The notes under the pieces: model-generated
What the model saw: only the letters and a program-made list of their open reading frames with translations
Databases searched by the model: none
Told to the model about the DNA's origin: nothing
NCBI GenBank assembly: GCA_023627715.1
Contig: JAMAHW010000058.1
Coordinates: 1-64,000 of the forward strand
DNA from: Periconia sp. R9002
Taxonomy: Eukaryota > Ascomycota > Dothideomycetes > Pleosporales > Periconiaceae
DNA: 64,000 nt
Direction of reading: 5' to 3'
Part shown: positions 35,615 to 45,584 of the stretch, piece by piece
How positions within the stretch are numbered: the first letter of the stretch is position 1
Layout of the letters: each line of letters starts with the position of its first letter
Program-made: the position numbers and the translations under genes

Positions 35615-36257
35615 TGGATGCATTTCATTAGAATGGTTACGCAGGGGGATAGCCGGTTGAAGTAGGAGTCAAAGTAGCATTCGAGCAAGGGCAGTTTCTT
35701 CACTATAGATTGAATGCAGTTTTAGCTTTTGTTTTCTGATATACAAAGAATGGTTCAACGAGATTGGAATTTTCGTGGTTTCGATACATTTACTCCTGTC
35801 AAAATTGACCGATTTGGTTTATATTCTAAGGATGTTCTTCTCCGATTCTTGCGATCAAAGTCCTGGAATCCTACGAGATCTTCAGTGGAGATTTGGCTTA
35901 GAAGATTTCAGCACGGGTGAATGCTGGGACTGTACACTCAACTCCTCGACGCCGATACTGAATGCTCAATGAATTCTAACTGTAGACTCTCTCTCTCTGA
36001 CTGTTCGAGGTTCTTCCTCGTCTTGGTATTTTAAATAGTTCATCTATAAACGCATTTTTACTCTTACTTTTTAGTTATAATAACTCTTTACCTTTAGCTA
36101 TCTAGATTATATCTCTCACAGAATGTGGGTTAAGAAAGCTAAGAAGGGCATTAACTTAGAAGTCTCTATCATTAACGTCTATTGCTTTAAGATGTTATTA
36201 GATGCCTTACTGATTAAAAATCGTAAGGGTTAGCTTCAAAAATATAATTAAATAAGT
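35615..36257. other. Gene-free, increasingly AT-rich stretch with a possible ORF relic
   Basis: 643 bp. From about 36030 it becomes AT-rich. At about 36111-36240 a plus-strand frame (ISHRMWVKKAKKGINLEV...) stays open for around 40 codons before a TAG, like a worn coding fragment, perhaps of a transposon; the family is not identifiable. Confidence 0.35.
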
Positions 36258-36663
36258 ATGACATTCCTTGCGGGGGAGTGGCGCCGTAGTCAAGCGTCAG
36301 TAGCAGTCTTCTGACAGTTAGTCCTTATAAGGTAGTAATCTACTTAGGTAGGTGACTATAAGCGAGGGACTTAGTAACCCCTTACATATGTGTCCCTTAC
36401 CTATAAGTATGAGTCCCTTGTAGGTAGATAGATAGACAGATAGATAGTAGGTTTAATTCCTGCCCCCCTCCACCCTATAACTACCTGGGGTTAGAGATTT
36501 TAGTAATATAGGTGGAGGTTTTTTTTGCTTTCCTTTAATTGCCCTTTTAGTACAAATGGTTTTAGATCAAGTTTTGGCCAGGTACTCTGCCTATAATTCT
36601 AGCTCCTAGATAAGTATGTAGTAAGAATTAAACAGAATTAAAAAAAGTAATGACATTCCTTGC
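36258..36663 (+). mobile_element. SINE-like element with 14-bp target-site duplication
   Basis: A perfect 14-bp direct repeat, atgacattccttgc, occurs at 36258-36271 and 36650-36663. The 378 bp between starts with a tRNA-like head (ggggga, then an A-box-like tggcgccgtagtcaagcg at 36279-36296), has a B-box-like ggtttaattcc at 36450-36460 followed by a C-rich stretch, and ends with an A-rich tail (aattaaaaaaagta). Target duplication plus pol III boxes plus A tail are the marks of a retroposed SINE. The A and B boxes are about 150 bp apart, more than in a tRNA, apparently because of tagg/taga-type repeats in between. Divergence from consensus boxes may reflect RIP. Confidence 0.6.
36421..36449. 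repeat. (taga)n-type microsatellite inside the SINE-like element
   Basis: Imperfect taga/tagg repeats (taggtagatagatagacaga...) just before the B-box-like motif; part of a longer run of tagg/tata motifs starting near 36330. Confidence 0.6.
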
Positions 36664-36765
36664 AAAACACGATTAACAACAAATCTGCGATTAGTCTAGT
36701 GTAGACGGAGAGGAACCAGATAATACTAGGGGTAAATACTTAGATTATTCCGCGAAAAAAATAAA

Positions 36766-36795
36766 ATGAATAAATAAATAAATAAATAAATAATA
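36766..36795. repeat. (aata)n microsatellite
   Basis: About seven tandem aata/taaa units in AT-rich DNA, ending about 20 bp before the 3' end of the orphan condensation-domain gene on the minus strand. Confidence 0.75.
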
Positions 36796-36815
36796 AGTAA
36801 ACTACCTATTCATCT

Positions 36816-38462
36816 CTATGACATTATAGCTAGAAGACTCGTGATGTGATCCCTCGTTTGCTCAATATCCTTCTCATTAACGAACCGAGCATTTCCGAAA
36901 ACCAAGATTTGCCATCCTTCTTTAGCGGGCATCCCAACCAACAAGACACCTTCCTCCTTCTCAAACGGACCCTGTGGGCCGTATAGACTCAGCTGTATGT
37001 TCTTGTGTCCCTCGGTCATGTCATGCGTCGAGTCCGAACTGATGTCCATATCTGAATGTTCTGCTAGATCGAACATCACAGTGTATGACAGTTTTCGCAA
37101 ATGTTCGGGCCAGTCGGTGCAGTTCTTGAAAATGTTCGATATGGTACTGCCTTCATACTGCATGCTGTCGACTCTTTGCTGATGGACAGCCGCAATGGTG
37201 TGTTGAAGGTTTGTCGGTTCATCTACGCTGATTCGCATGGGCGTGATGTTCAAGCACGGCCCAGTAACGTTGTTCAGGCCAGGCGGAAGCATCATTTGGC
37301 CTGAAACCACAAGACTAAGCACGATATCATTCGTATGATACATGTTTGCTAGCGCTGTTGTGCATGCCGCGGTGAAGACGTTCGCTTGAGTGAAATCCCC
37401 CATCTTCTTTGGCGCTGGTACCGTCTGACTTGACATGATAATGCGATTCTTCTCTTCTTTCGGATGCTCGAAGAGGGGGAGCGGCTTTGACCCTTTCAAC
37501 AGTGAGCGCCAGTGTTCCAGCGCGTCGTCTTCTCTGGACTGCACGAAGTGCATGTAACGAGCCATGCTGCTGACACTTGGCAGTGGAAGCTCGTTGAGAA
37601 TGGAGGAAAGGCAATTCTGCATAAGCACATGACTGACGCCATCAAAATGCGCGTGCGTGACTCTGATACCGAGCTGTGTAGCTGTTTTTGTTTTCCCAGA
37701 GTGGAAGATCTGGAATTCGCAGTAGATGGCTCCAAGTTCCAAGGCAAGTTTAATGCGCTTATCAAAGACAGTCCTCGACAGTTTCATTGGATCTTCGACT
37801 GACTCGTGGACATGAATAGGCGCAGGCATCCCTTTCGAAACCACTTGCAAGTACCGGTCATCATTTCTTATGAAAGCTGTGCGAAGGATATCCAGTTGAT
37901 TCCATAGCTCTTTGCATCCATGTACCAAAGTGTCAACAGATACTTCAGATGGGACTTCAGCATTGAGGTAGTAGCAGCCTTCTGGAGATTTCATAAGGGC
38001 AGCATCGATGCAGGACGCTTGGGTGTCGGTGACAGGGAGGACATCGTGGCAATTATTCCTAGGAAACTTTACTTGCGATGCAAGATCAAATTTCTTGATA
38101 TCGACAAGCGAAAATGGATCCGGGTCGTGGCTGGCCGCGGCTCTATGGGCAACCACCCTAGCCAGATCGCTCAAGACGGGGTACTTGAAGATGTCGGCAA
38201 CGGAAAGAGACAGGCCACATTCCTTTGCACGATCCGTGAAATCCTTGACTTGTTTCTCTGAGGCTACTTTAGAAGCCGAGCACTCAGGTCCGGATTTCTT
38301 GAAGGCAGTTTCCCAGTAGTACTCGAACAAAGAATGCAGTTCTGTGGTCCCAGCGCATGGGAGCGGAGGAAGCGTCTGGAGCATGATGGGAAGTAGTACC
38401 AACGAGGCAAAAAACTGTAATCGAGATAGAGATGATATCTGCCGCGTAAAACTAGATTGCAA
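36816..38462 (-). CDS. Orphan NRPS-type condensation domain with degenerate carrier domain
   Basis: One open frame of 548 codons. After an uncertain N-terminus, residues about 40-110 resemble the second half of a peptidyl carrier domain (AKECGLSLSVADIFKYPVLS) but lack the GGDSI serine motif, so no phosphopantetheine site is visible. Then follows a full condensation domain starting near DVLPVTDTQA, with THAHFDGVS matching HxxxDG, and C-terminal blocks (ANVFTAACTTALANM, DIVLSLVVSGQ, NCTDWPEHLRK) close to those in the terminal C domain of the NRPS at 16240-22709 (TPATVFVAASAYVLA, DVIVSLMVSGR, TCVDWPQAQRK). The His and Asp needed for catalysis are kept. It could act in trans on the NRPS product or join an acyl group to an alcohol, or be the tail of a decayed NRPS. 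The true start is unsure; ATG 38384 or a spliced upstream exon are alternatives. The neighbour upstream, divergent, is Tri5-like. Confidence 0.82.
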   Translation of the reverse strand: MQSSFTRQISSLSRLQFFASLVLLPIMLQTLPPLPCAGTTELHSLFEYYWETAFKKSGPECSASKVASEKQVKDFTDRAKECGLSLSVADIFKYPVLSDLARVVAHRAAASHDPDPFSLVDIKKFDLASQVKFPRNNCHDVLPVTDTQASCIDAALMKSPEGCYYLNAEVPSEVSVDTLVHGCKELWNQLDILRTAFIRNDDRYLQVVSKGMPAPIHVHESVEDPMKLSRTVFDKRIKLALELGAIYCEFQIFHSGKTKTATQLGIRVTHAHFDGVSHVLMQNCLSSILNELPLPSVSSMARYMHFVQSREDDALEHWRSLLKGSKPLPLFEHPKEEKNRIIMSSQTVPAPKKMGDFTQANVFTAACTTALANMYHTNDIVLSLVVSGQMMLPPGLNNVTGPCLNITPMRISVDEPTNLQHTIAAVHQQRVDSMQYEGSTISNIFKNCTDWPEHLRKLSYTVMFDLAEHSDMDISSDSTHDMTEGHKNIQLSLYGPQGPFEKEEGVLLVGMPAKEGWQILVFGNARFVNEKDIEQTRDHITSLLAIMS

Positions 38463-39232
38463 AATCTATACAAACACAATTTCAAGATCATGCCAGTTTC
38501 CAAAGATGTTGTTGAGTTCTCATACTCACTCCTAGTACGGGAGTTCCAAATCAGGATGCTTGTGACAAGCTAACCAGATTAGGAGCACAGTCGATCTTAC
38601 GCGTTTCCAAAACTCCCGTCATCGCGGATGGCAGTGCATGCAATCTTCCTGCGGGCGTATTGGAAAAGGGAGTAGGCTTTGTGACTCTACTCGAATGTTG
38701 AAATTCTGACATGAGAAGGTACAAAGTCGGGTCGCTGCTTACCTAGGCAGTGAAGAGATCGGTGGTTCCGAATGTGGTAAAACCGACGCTAAGAACACGC
38801 GCTATCCTCTTTTTGTGTTGACAGGCTGCTGAGCAGCTGAGGTACACATGCAACATCGGGAGTACGCACTGAGACAGCACTAACTATGTAGCTATGTAAT
38901 ACGGCGGTGCGGGCTAATCTCGTTTGATGCCGACGGAAGTTTCACTGCAATATGTGAGATCCGACAAAAATGACCAACGGAGGTGGTCGCACAACTTGAG
39001 CATCACTGTTCAGACGAAAGAGGCGCATCGTACACGGAACAGTGTCAACATCACGGCTTTGTTACGCCGTGCCGACAAAATGCAATTTTTGACGACTTTG
39101 AGAAGAGCCGGGCTCAGACAAGCTGGCTCTATAAAACTGCAGATTTGGCACCTTATTTCTTCTCCATATCAGCTCAGCTTTGCATAACAGACAGATTGAT
39201 CTTTCAAGTAGTCTGCATCCTCATTCTCCATC
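38463..39232. promoter_or_regulatory. Divergent promoter region, orphan C-domain gene / Tri5-like gene
   Basis: 770 bp without a convincing gene. A TATA box lies at 39130-39136 ahead of the terpene synthase. No YNAGGCC-type Tri6 site was seen by eye. Confidence 0.45.
39130..39136 (+). promoter_or_regulatory. TATA box of the Tri5-like gene
   Basis: Perfect tataaaa about 97 bp upstream of the ATG at 39233, a usual distance in fungal promoters. Confidence 0.5.
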
Positions 39233-40506
39233 ATGATTTCTCCTTCGCCACAAACGCAGTCAGCTGCGAATGCAGTTTCTGAATATGACTTCCCTTACGA
39301 CTACTATCTCGAGACGCTTGTCCGCTTCCTCGATATTATCGACTATGAAGACACCAACTACACGGACGAGCAACGCGTAGAGAACCTCCATTATGTCTAT
39401 ATCAAGACGGCCGAACACTTTGCACAGCCCCACCAGCAAGCTACCTTGAAAGTCTCACCCAAAAGACTACAGGCTTCGCTCCAAACCATCGTGGGGATGG
39501 TGGTTTACAGCTGGGCAAAAGTTTCCAAGGAACTCATGGCAGATCTCAGCATTCACTACATGTATACTCTGCTTCTTGACGACAGCACCGATGATCCTAA
39601 TCTGAACATGCGATCTTACTATGAGGATCTTTTGAATGGAAGACAGCAAAAGCATCCGTGGTGGCAGCTTGTCAACGATCATTTTCCGAATGTCTTGAGC
39701 CACTTCGGGCCGTTTTGTTCGCTTAATCTCGTCCGCAGCACTATTGATTGTAAGTGAAGATCTCGAGTGCCATAGCCGAATATATACTGACCCCTTGTAC
39801 AGTCTTTGAAGGATGCTGGATCGAGCAATATAACTTCCTCGGCTTTTCTGGATCACACGATTACCCAGGTTTCCTCCGCCGTATGAACGGTCTCGGCCAT
39901 TGTGTGGGAGCATCGCTTTTCCCAAAATCGCAGTTCAACGAGCAGGAACTATTTGTGCAGATAGTTTCCGTTATTGCGCAAATGGAAAACTGGATGGTAT
40001 GGGTTAACGACATGATGTCCTATTACAAGGAATCCATGGCGGAGCGAGATCAAACGAGCCTGGTCAACAACTATGTCCAGTGCGAGGAGATTACCTTGAA
40101 CGAAGCACTTGACAAACTCACTCGAGACACGATCCACTCCTCCGAACAGATGGTTTCAGTGTTTGAAGGAAAAGATCCGCAATTGGTTGCAACATTGAAG
40201 TCTTTCGTTCAAGGCTATGTTACATGGCATCTCTGCGACGCTAGATACCGATTGGGCGAGCTCAACGAGCGAGGGAAAGAGACTGCGACAGGTATGAAGT
40301 TTCGGGAATACCAAGCAAGAGCCCGTCAGGTCGGAGCGGTGGACCCTGAGAAGTGGGCAGTGCCCACGGTTGCAGCACTGGCTGAACAAGCACACACAGC
40401 CCCCTCTTCCGTCGCCTCCACAGATGATTTTGAGAAGGAGATGCAGATTGCTCAACAACAACCTAAGAGCAAGTGGTCAATCCTTTGCGGTTTGCTCAAG
40501 ATTTAA
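39233..40506 (+). CDS. tri5: Trichodiene synthase (Tri5-like sesquiterpene cyclase)
   Basis: Exons 39233-39749 and 39803-40506 total 1221 nt (406 aa), slightly longer than typical Tri5 at both ends. The Asp-rich metal site reads LLLDDSTDD near residue 116; the second metal site NDMMSYYKE starts near 240; the basic DARYRL pair is near 318. Long blocks such as LQASLQTIVGMVVYSWAKVS, HFGPFCSLNL and LRRMNGLGHCVGASL are hallmarks of trichodiene synthase rather than of other fungal sesquiterpene cyclases. The enzyme converts farnesyl diphosphate into trichodiene in the cytosol, the committed step to trichothecenes. A single intron with gtaagt donor interrupts the gene where the family often has one. 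All metal-binding residues are in place, so the enzyme should be active. A TATA box lies 97 bp upstream. Confidence in the family is very high; product identity is inferred from family. Confidence 0.95.
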
Positions 40507-40635
40507 CGTGGTCATTATATATACAACTATAAATAAGAAATTACGTAACTCTAATAATAAAATACTTTTGAGTACCTATAATATAATTGTTATTAACTAA
40601 AAAAGTGTACTATGACAGAAAGTCAAGTCAACTGG

Positions 40636-42235
40636 TTAAGTTAATCGCTCCAGATCAGGCATGGCTTCCCAGGGCTGACCTTCCACGACATCTACTCGTC
40701 CACCTCCCACCTGCTCCTCCCGTGAGTCCCCCGACAACCCCCCATTCCCCCTTTTCTCCTCCGAGACCGCATTTCCGTCGTTCCGTCCGACAAAAAACCC
40801 CAACGACCGCGCCGCGCTGCGGACCTGTTGATAAAACGTCGGCGTGAACATCATGCAGCTGCACACGATGCCGAGGTTCATTTCCACGATGCTGCGGCGC
40901 GCGGTTTGTCAGTGTGATGTTCTCAGGGAGGAGAAGAATATGGGTTGAGGAATATGGGTTTTGAACGAGGGGGGAATCGATCGGGTTGCGTTTGAGGGGA
41001 AGAAAAGGAGAGGGGTCACGTACGAGAAGGCAGTCACCCACGCCGCGTTCCAGAGAATGTCCTGGCTGTGAAGCGTACTCGCCACAATAGCCAAGCGGGC
41101 GACGCTCATCAGACAAGCGCTGCAGATGTATCAGTCTCGATCTTTATATCTATGGTAGTAGTGGAGGAATAAGGATGGGTAAGTAGGTAGGTAGGGAGGT
41201 ATCCACCTACACCAAGCCCGCCAAAAATATCACCAACACGCCCAGCTTCTGGCGGCGCGACACGCGCAGGCGCATGATGCGCGGCAGGGGCACGCCGAGA
41301 ACGTAGAAGTCGACGGCGGCGTTGAGCGAGGCGATGGTCAGGACATTGATGTTGAGGTTGGTCGCGGAGCAGAAGGGCTCCGAGAGCGATTTTTGCACCG
41401 TCGTGCACACGCGGTTGCCGGCCGTCGTGGTGGCGATGGTGCCGACCCACATGAATGCCACGGCGACGTAGCCCGCGACGATGAGCCGCCGCGAGAGGGT
41501 CGAGACGGCGAACAGGCGGTAGTAGAGCAGCAGAATAGAGAGCTTGACGAGGAAGATTGTGGTTGCGTAGATGTAGGCTAGGATGGAGTAGAACTGATTT
41601 CAGGGGTTAAGCTTTGTATGTCATCTTTTGTTCCTTGTTTTGTTCTTGTTGAGTTGTTGTTTGGGGCTACTCACGGAAGCCTTCTGCTGGACAGTCACCG
41701 CCGGCGTATCCCACAAGTGCCGCCCGAATCCAATGTCCAAAGCATGATGCACCAGACCCGCATGCGCAACGGATGCAGCCTGTCAAAACAAAACCCCAAT
41801 CTGTGTTACTTTCCCATCACAACCCGGCAGGTAGACCCAGGGAGCTCGACTCACCAAAGCCAATACAGAACATCCTGTCGGCACACCGCGTCAGCTACCA
41901 AGGCGCAACATGAGCCGGGTGTGTGAGACAGAGGGATATATGCAAAAAAGGAAGGAAAGGAAAAGCGCACCATCGTCCCAGCTCAGCCGCTGGCCCCTCG
42001 GCAGCACTCGCCGCGTGCTCAGGCGTATGCCCAGAAATACAACGGCCAACGCGGTAAAGAGCGCGTTCACCACGCTGGTGAGCAGGTGGTTGGAAGGGCG
42101 TTTTTCAAAGTCGGACGTGAGGCCAGGCGGCGGAGGCATGGCGGGAACAAGAAGCAGTGCGGTGGCGGTATCATCACCAGCACCGCTATTCCGCGCAGTG
42201 AGCCATGACATGCTGTGAGAATGCGATTGAAACAT
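40636..42235 (-). CDS. PTH11-like / fungal rhodopsin-domain seven-helix membrane protein
   Basis: Exons 42235-41971, 41874-41855, 41779-41675, 41593-41211, 41119-41024 and 40891-40636 total 1125 nt (374 aa). Helices include LLTSVVNALFTALAVVFLGIR, FYSILAYIYATTIFLVKLSI, RLIVAGYVAVAFMWVGTIA and LTIASLNAAVDFYVLGVPLP, with the KLSILLLYYRLF signature typical of the fungal rhodopsin-like domain found in PTH11-type receptors. An exon of only 20 nt is needed between 41874 and 41855. The cytosolic tail is Gly/Arg/Glu-rich. An in-frame ATG at 42211 is an alternative start. It is a plasma-membrane protein, possibly a receptor; it has no CFEM domain. It converges on the Tri5-like gene with 129 bp between stops and probably marks the edge of the metabolic region. 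Confidence 0.85.
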
Positions 42236-43079
42236 GTTTTGATCCCAGGTACAGCTCTGGCTCCGACGGGAATCGCGAAGGATAGGCGTCACAGACACGA
42301 AGGGTAGATCAGCGTTGGAGCTTGCTGAGATGAAGGAACACGCGTCCTGCGTTGAGATTTTGAATAGGCACACTAGGATATGATTCATTCAGTAACAATG
42401 ATAAACGCCTCAGCACCTTAGTATATCTATTTGAAACCTCTTACTTTCTGTCGGAACTTTAGTCGACCAAATTATAAACACGTTCACTAAATGTAGTAGC
42501 CCAGGTGGAGCAACAGCGTCATGCACGCATTCCTCTTCAACTACATCTCGAAACTTAATATGTGGTACCAAGGTAGTTGAATGTTAAACCCTAGGTATAG
42601 AGTCGTGTGTCATCAAGATACCACGTGGCGTGGCGTATTAATACACTGATTATGTGCTGTAGCCACCTAGGATATATTTAGTCAACTTTGCACCTGCGAT
42701 ATAGGCATCACCAATGACTATACGGCGCATACAAATAAGCGCAGATCATCACGCGGGCTCTGGTGTAATATCAACGGCATTTGTTCCTGTTACCACTACC
42801 GCAGTATGTTTGTTGACGACGCGTTGGGGCTCATTTTTCACTAAATGGTAGAGACATTGCACCATGAATTTTGAAGGGCTTGGAGTCCGAAACGAATAAT
42901 CTTTTACATGAAGCATAGAACTTGCACTTCTCGGATGTGAATTGTTTGGAATTGGGTGGCGCATCGTAAAGTGATTCAATCGAAGCCTCTGAGCTGACGA
43001 TATGGCGGTGGTACCTTGGATATGTGCCTCTTATCGTAGAGGCCACCTTAACCACGATGTCGCCGGGGCTGGGACGTCT
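42236..43079. other. Intergenic region
   Basis: 844 bp. No convincing gene; short frames near 42749-43055 on the minus strand lack any motif. Composition is normal at first and turns AT-rich at the pseudogene. Confidence 0.35.
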
Positions 43080-43099
43080 TTGTCTGGAACAGGATTAAC

Positions 43100-43907
43100 G
43101 TATTTAGCGACAGAGTCTAGCGCCTTGCTATAGGTGATGGTAGTCCGCATAATATTAAGGTCTGCTAGAACTTGTTGTGCCGACAAGTAGAGCTGTTTCT
43201 AGTATTTCTAAACAATATTAGCGTATATATGCGGATTAGTAGGAAATTCTTCTGCGCGGAATTAACGTTTAATTTCGTCTTCGTCTTTTAACTTGTCTAG
43301 GTCTAGGAATACTTTATAGCCTATTATAATAAAGTAGATAGCACTTCTAAGGGTAAATAAACCTGTCTGTACGCTTACATAATCTGCGGGCTTATGAGGT
43401 AGGTATAACTTAGTAGATTTAAGAGATGGGGCGTCTAGAAGGACCTCGCCATCCGTAGAGAAGTGCTAGCCCTAAAAATTAGCTAGCTTAAGGTTAAGAT
43501 TAGTATTAAGTAGAAGATTATCGTAGCGGAGGTCGCAGTGTAGGACTTACTTTAAGTGTATATAGATTATAGCTTTAGTGGCTTGTACACACTAAGATAA
43601 GCGTTGCTTAAGAGATGTCTCTAGGTGAGTGGTAAGGTAGTTATACAGATTACTATTTAGCATAAATTCTAGGAGTAGACTATCTTTTATTATACCCTTT
43701 GATTGAACGATACAAGGATGTCGTCCGAGAATATTATGAATCTTGGCTTTAATCTAAACCTATTTTATCTGCTCCTCTATATGCGGATACTTGAGAACTG
43801 TTGTTTTGTCGACTTCGCTAATCTAATAATTGCTACCCTTGCTAACAATCCGCTTGACTCCTTGTGGGAGGTATTTATGAATCTCGATATATGTTATGTG
43901 CGACATT
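43100..43907 (-). pseudogene. Protein kinase relic with many TAG stops (RIP-like)
   Basis: Read on the minus strand from about 43907, one frame gives a recognisable kinase interrupted by stops: VDKTTVLKYPHIEEQ (ATP-site Lys region), ILGRHPCIV, LLLEFMLNSNLYNYL, then the catalytic loop LHCDLRYDNLLL near 43545-43515, an LANF-stop-G activation start, and LKDEDEIKR-stop-FRAEEFPT further on. At least nine in-frame stops occur, most of them TAG, several at places where kinases of this fungal family carry Trp (for example NIV-stop-KY-stop-KQLY). Such G-to-A changes are what RIP makes from TGG. The surrounding DNA is AT-rich. The living parent was a fungal Ser/Thr kinase-like protein; it cannot be active now. 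The 3' boundary is approximate. Confidence 0.75.
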
Positions 43908-45584
43908 AGGGCAACTTCACTTCATTATGCTGTAGAGGAAAGAAGAAAGACGTGGGGGCCTGACAGTTTACATAAGTGGGGTCGGGGTCGCGTGCAAAAT
44001 GCCGCTCAGACTATTCTGCTCGGAGAACTTGGCACTAAGATCCGATTCGTCGGCGTACCGGTGAGGTTACCCGGAACTCTATTCCTCCAATCGCTGTATC
44101 TCGCTACGACTCGATCTACTGTTATGCACGAGTTTCAAATGAGTGGTGTTGTGTCCGCAGCTCCCATTGGGGGTAAGGCTGCTGCCCAGCGCACAGACGT
44201 GTTCCGGATACATGTATCCACCCCAAGGAAGCATGCAGGATGTCACATCTTCACCAACTGTATTGTGTCCTCGCCCCTCCAAGTACAATCGAGCCCCTGT
44301 CGGTCCAGGCAGCAACAGCAAGCTGGGTGGGAGCTCTTTGATCTCAAGTGCTACCTATGACTGGTCTCTCTAGCTTATAAACAACTGTCGGAGCAATATT
44401 CTTCGTCATATGCATTATTACCTCTCCACTATTTCATTCTCATCACATTCATCCATCACAATTCTGACACTATATGTACTCGGCATGTGTATACAGACAT
44501 ATACGCCAACTGTACGGCCAGCCCAAAACATGTTATAACAACTTATCGGCCCCGACCTCCTTGCGGTAAGGCCGACTGTGAAGGATATAAAGATGTACAC
44601 TTTGGGAAGTCTACTAAAAATGGCGGCATCTGTCCTAAGTGTTGAGTGGATGGAAGGTCAAGTAAGCTGAACTTGCGTTTTTTTGGTTCCGATCCACTTG
44701 CTAGCGTTGAATTTTCTAAGATGTTTCACAGAAAAAGTCGGATAAGTGCAGGTTGGTAGCGGTGGAGGCATGGTGATGGATTCTCCAGCAAAAAGATATT
44801 TCGAGGTGAAATACGAGTTTGATGTCCCAAGTATGATGAAATATTTCAAATCTGTTGACGTGATCTTATCGCACAAGCTGATGCTCTGCCACTTACTTCC
44901 GTCTTGCCACGAATTGTATATGGGCCCGTCCTTGCTTATATAAACATTTCCAATGCACAGGGCTACTGCATCCATCTCGCCGTCGCGACGAGGTTAAGCT
45001 TCCGGGATCTGGCCTTGTTTCACAACGAGACCCCAAAAATGCCCATACACTTTCCCCTTGCTTTCCTGCCTTTCACAAGTATTAGGCACTTTTCATAGTA
45101 ATAACTATCTAGGTTGCCTAGGCCTAGTGTAAAAAAGTAGTTAAAAAGTTGTTTATAAAAAGTATGCGATAAAAAAGCGTAGGTATTGCCTTCCACGCTT
45201 CCTTGTCTGATGAGGTCGCTGCCTCGTACTTGAGCCCCGTATCCTGCGGATCTACTCAATCCCTGCATGTCGGGCAAGAGTTGTATCGTTGTTATCGCAC
45301 TTCACAGCACTATCATCTACGACAAGAAAGATGCTTAAAAATCGCGTTTTCTCTTGTCTTGCAATCTATACTACCGGCACCAAGACAGTTCACTTAACTA
45401 AGACAGATTTCCTGTGCACTTTCCAAATAGATTTATCAGAACTGGAATTTGGTTTTTTCTTTCCTCCAGATAAAACTTTGCATACACTCCAATCTTCTGA
45501 TATTAGTATTTCGCTTTATATTAAAGGAATCATTAGATATATAACTGAAAATATCGATCACGACCTATTAAGGTAGTTTAAATT
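43908..45584. other. Gene-poor region
   Basis: About 1.68 kb. A 154-codon plus-strand frame at 43896-44360 overlaps the kinase relic and has no recognisable motif or codon pattern, so it is not called. The rest holds only short frames and AT-rich patches around 45080-45180. Confidence 0.35.

Noticed and set aside
36272..36470. A true tRNA gene at the head of the SINE-like element
   Set aside because: A- and B-box-like motifs are about 150 bp apart and the ends do not form a proper acceptor stem; a SINE-like element fits better.
15358..39232. AflR sites (TCG-N5-CGA) and Tri6 sites (YNAGGCC) in cluster promoters
   Set aside because: Reading the main promoter regions by eye I found no perfect copy; a computed search allowing mismatches would be needed to decide.
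43896..44360. 154-codon plus-strand frame
   Set aside because: Overlaps the start of the kinase relic, has no recognisable motif and unremarkable composition; judged a chance frame.
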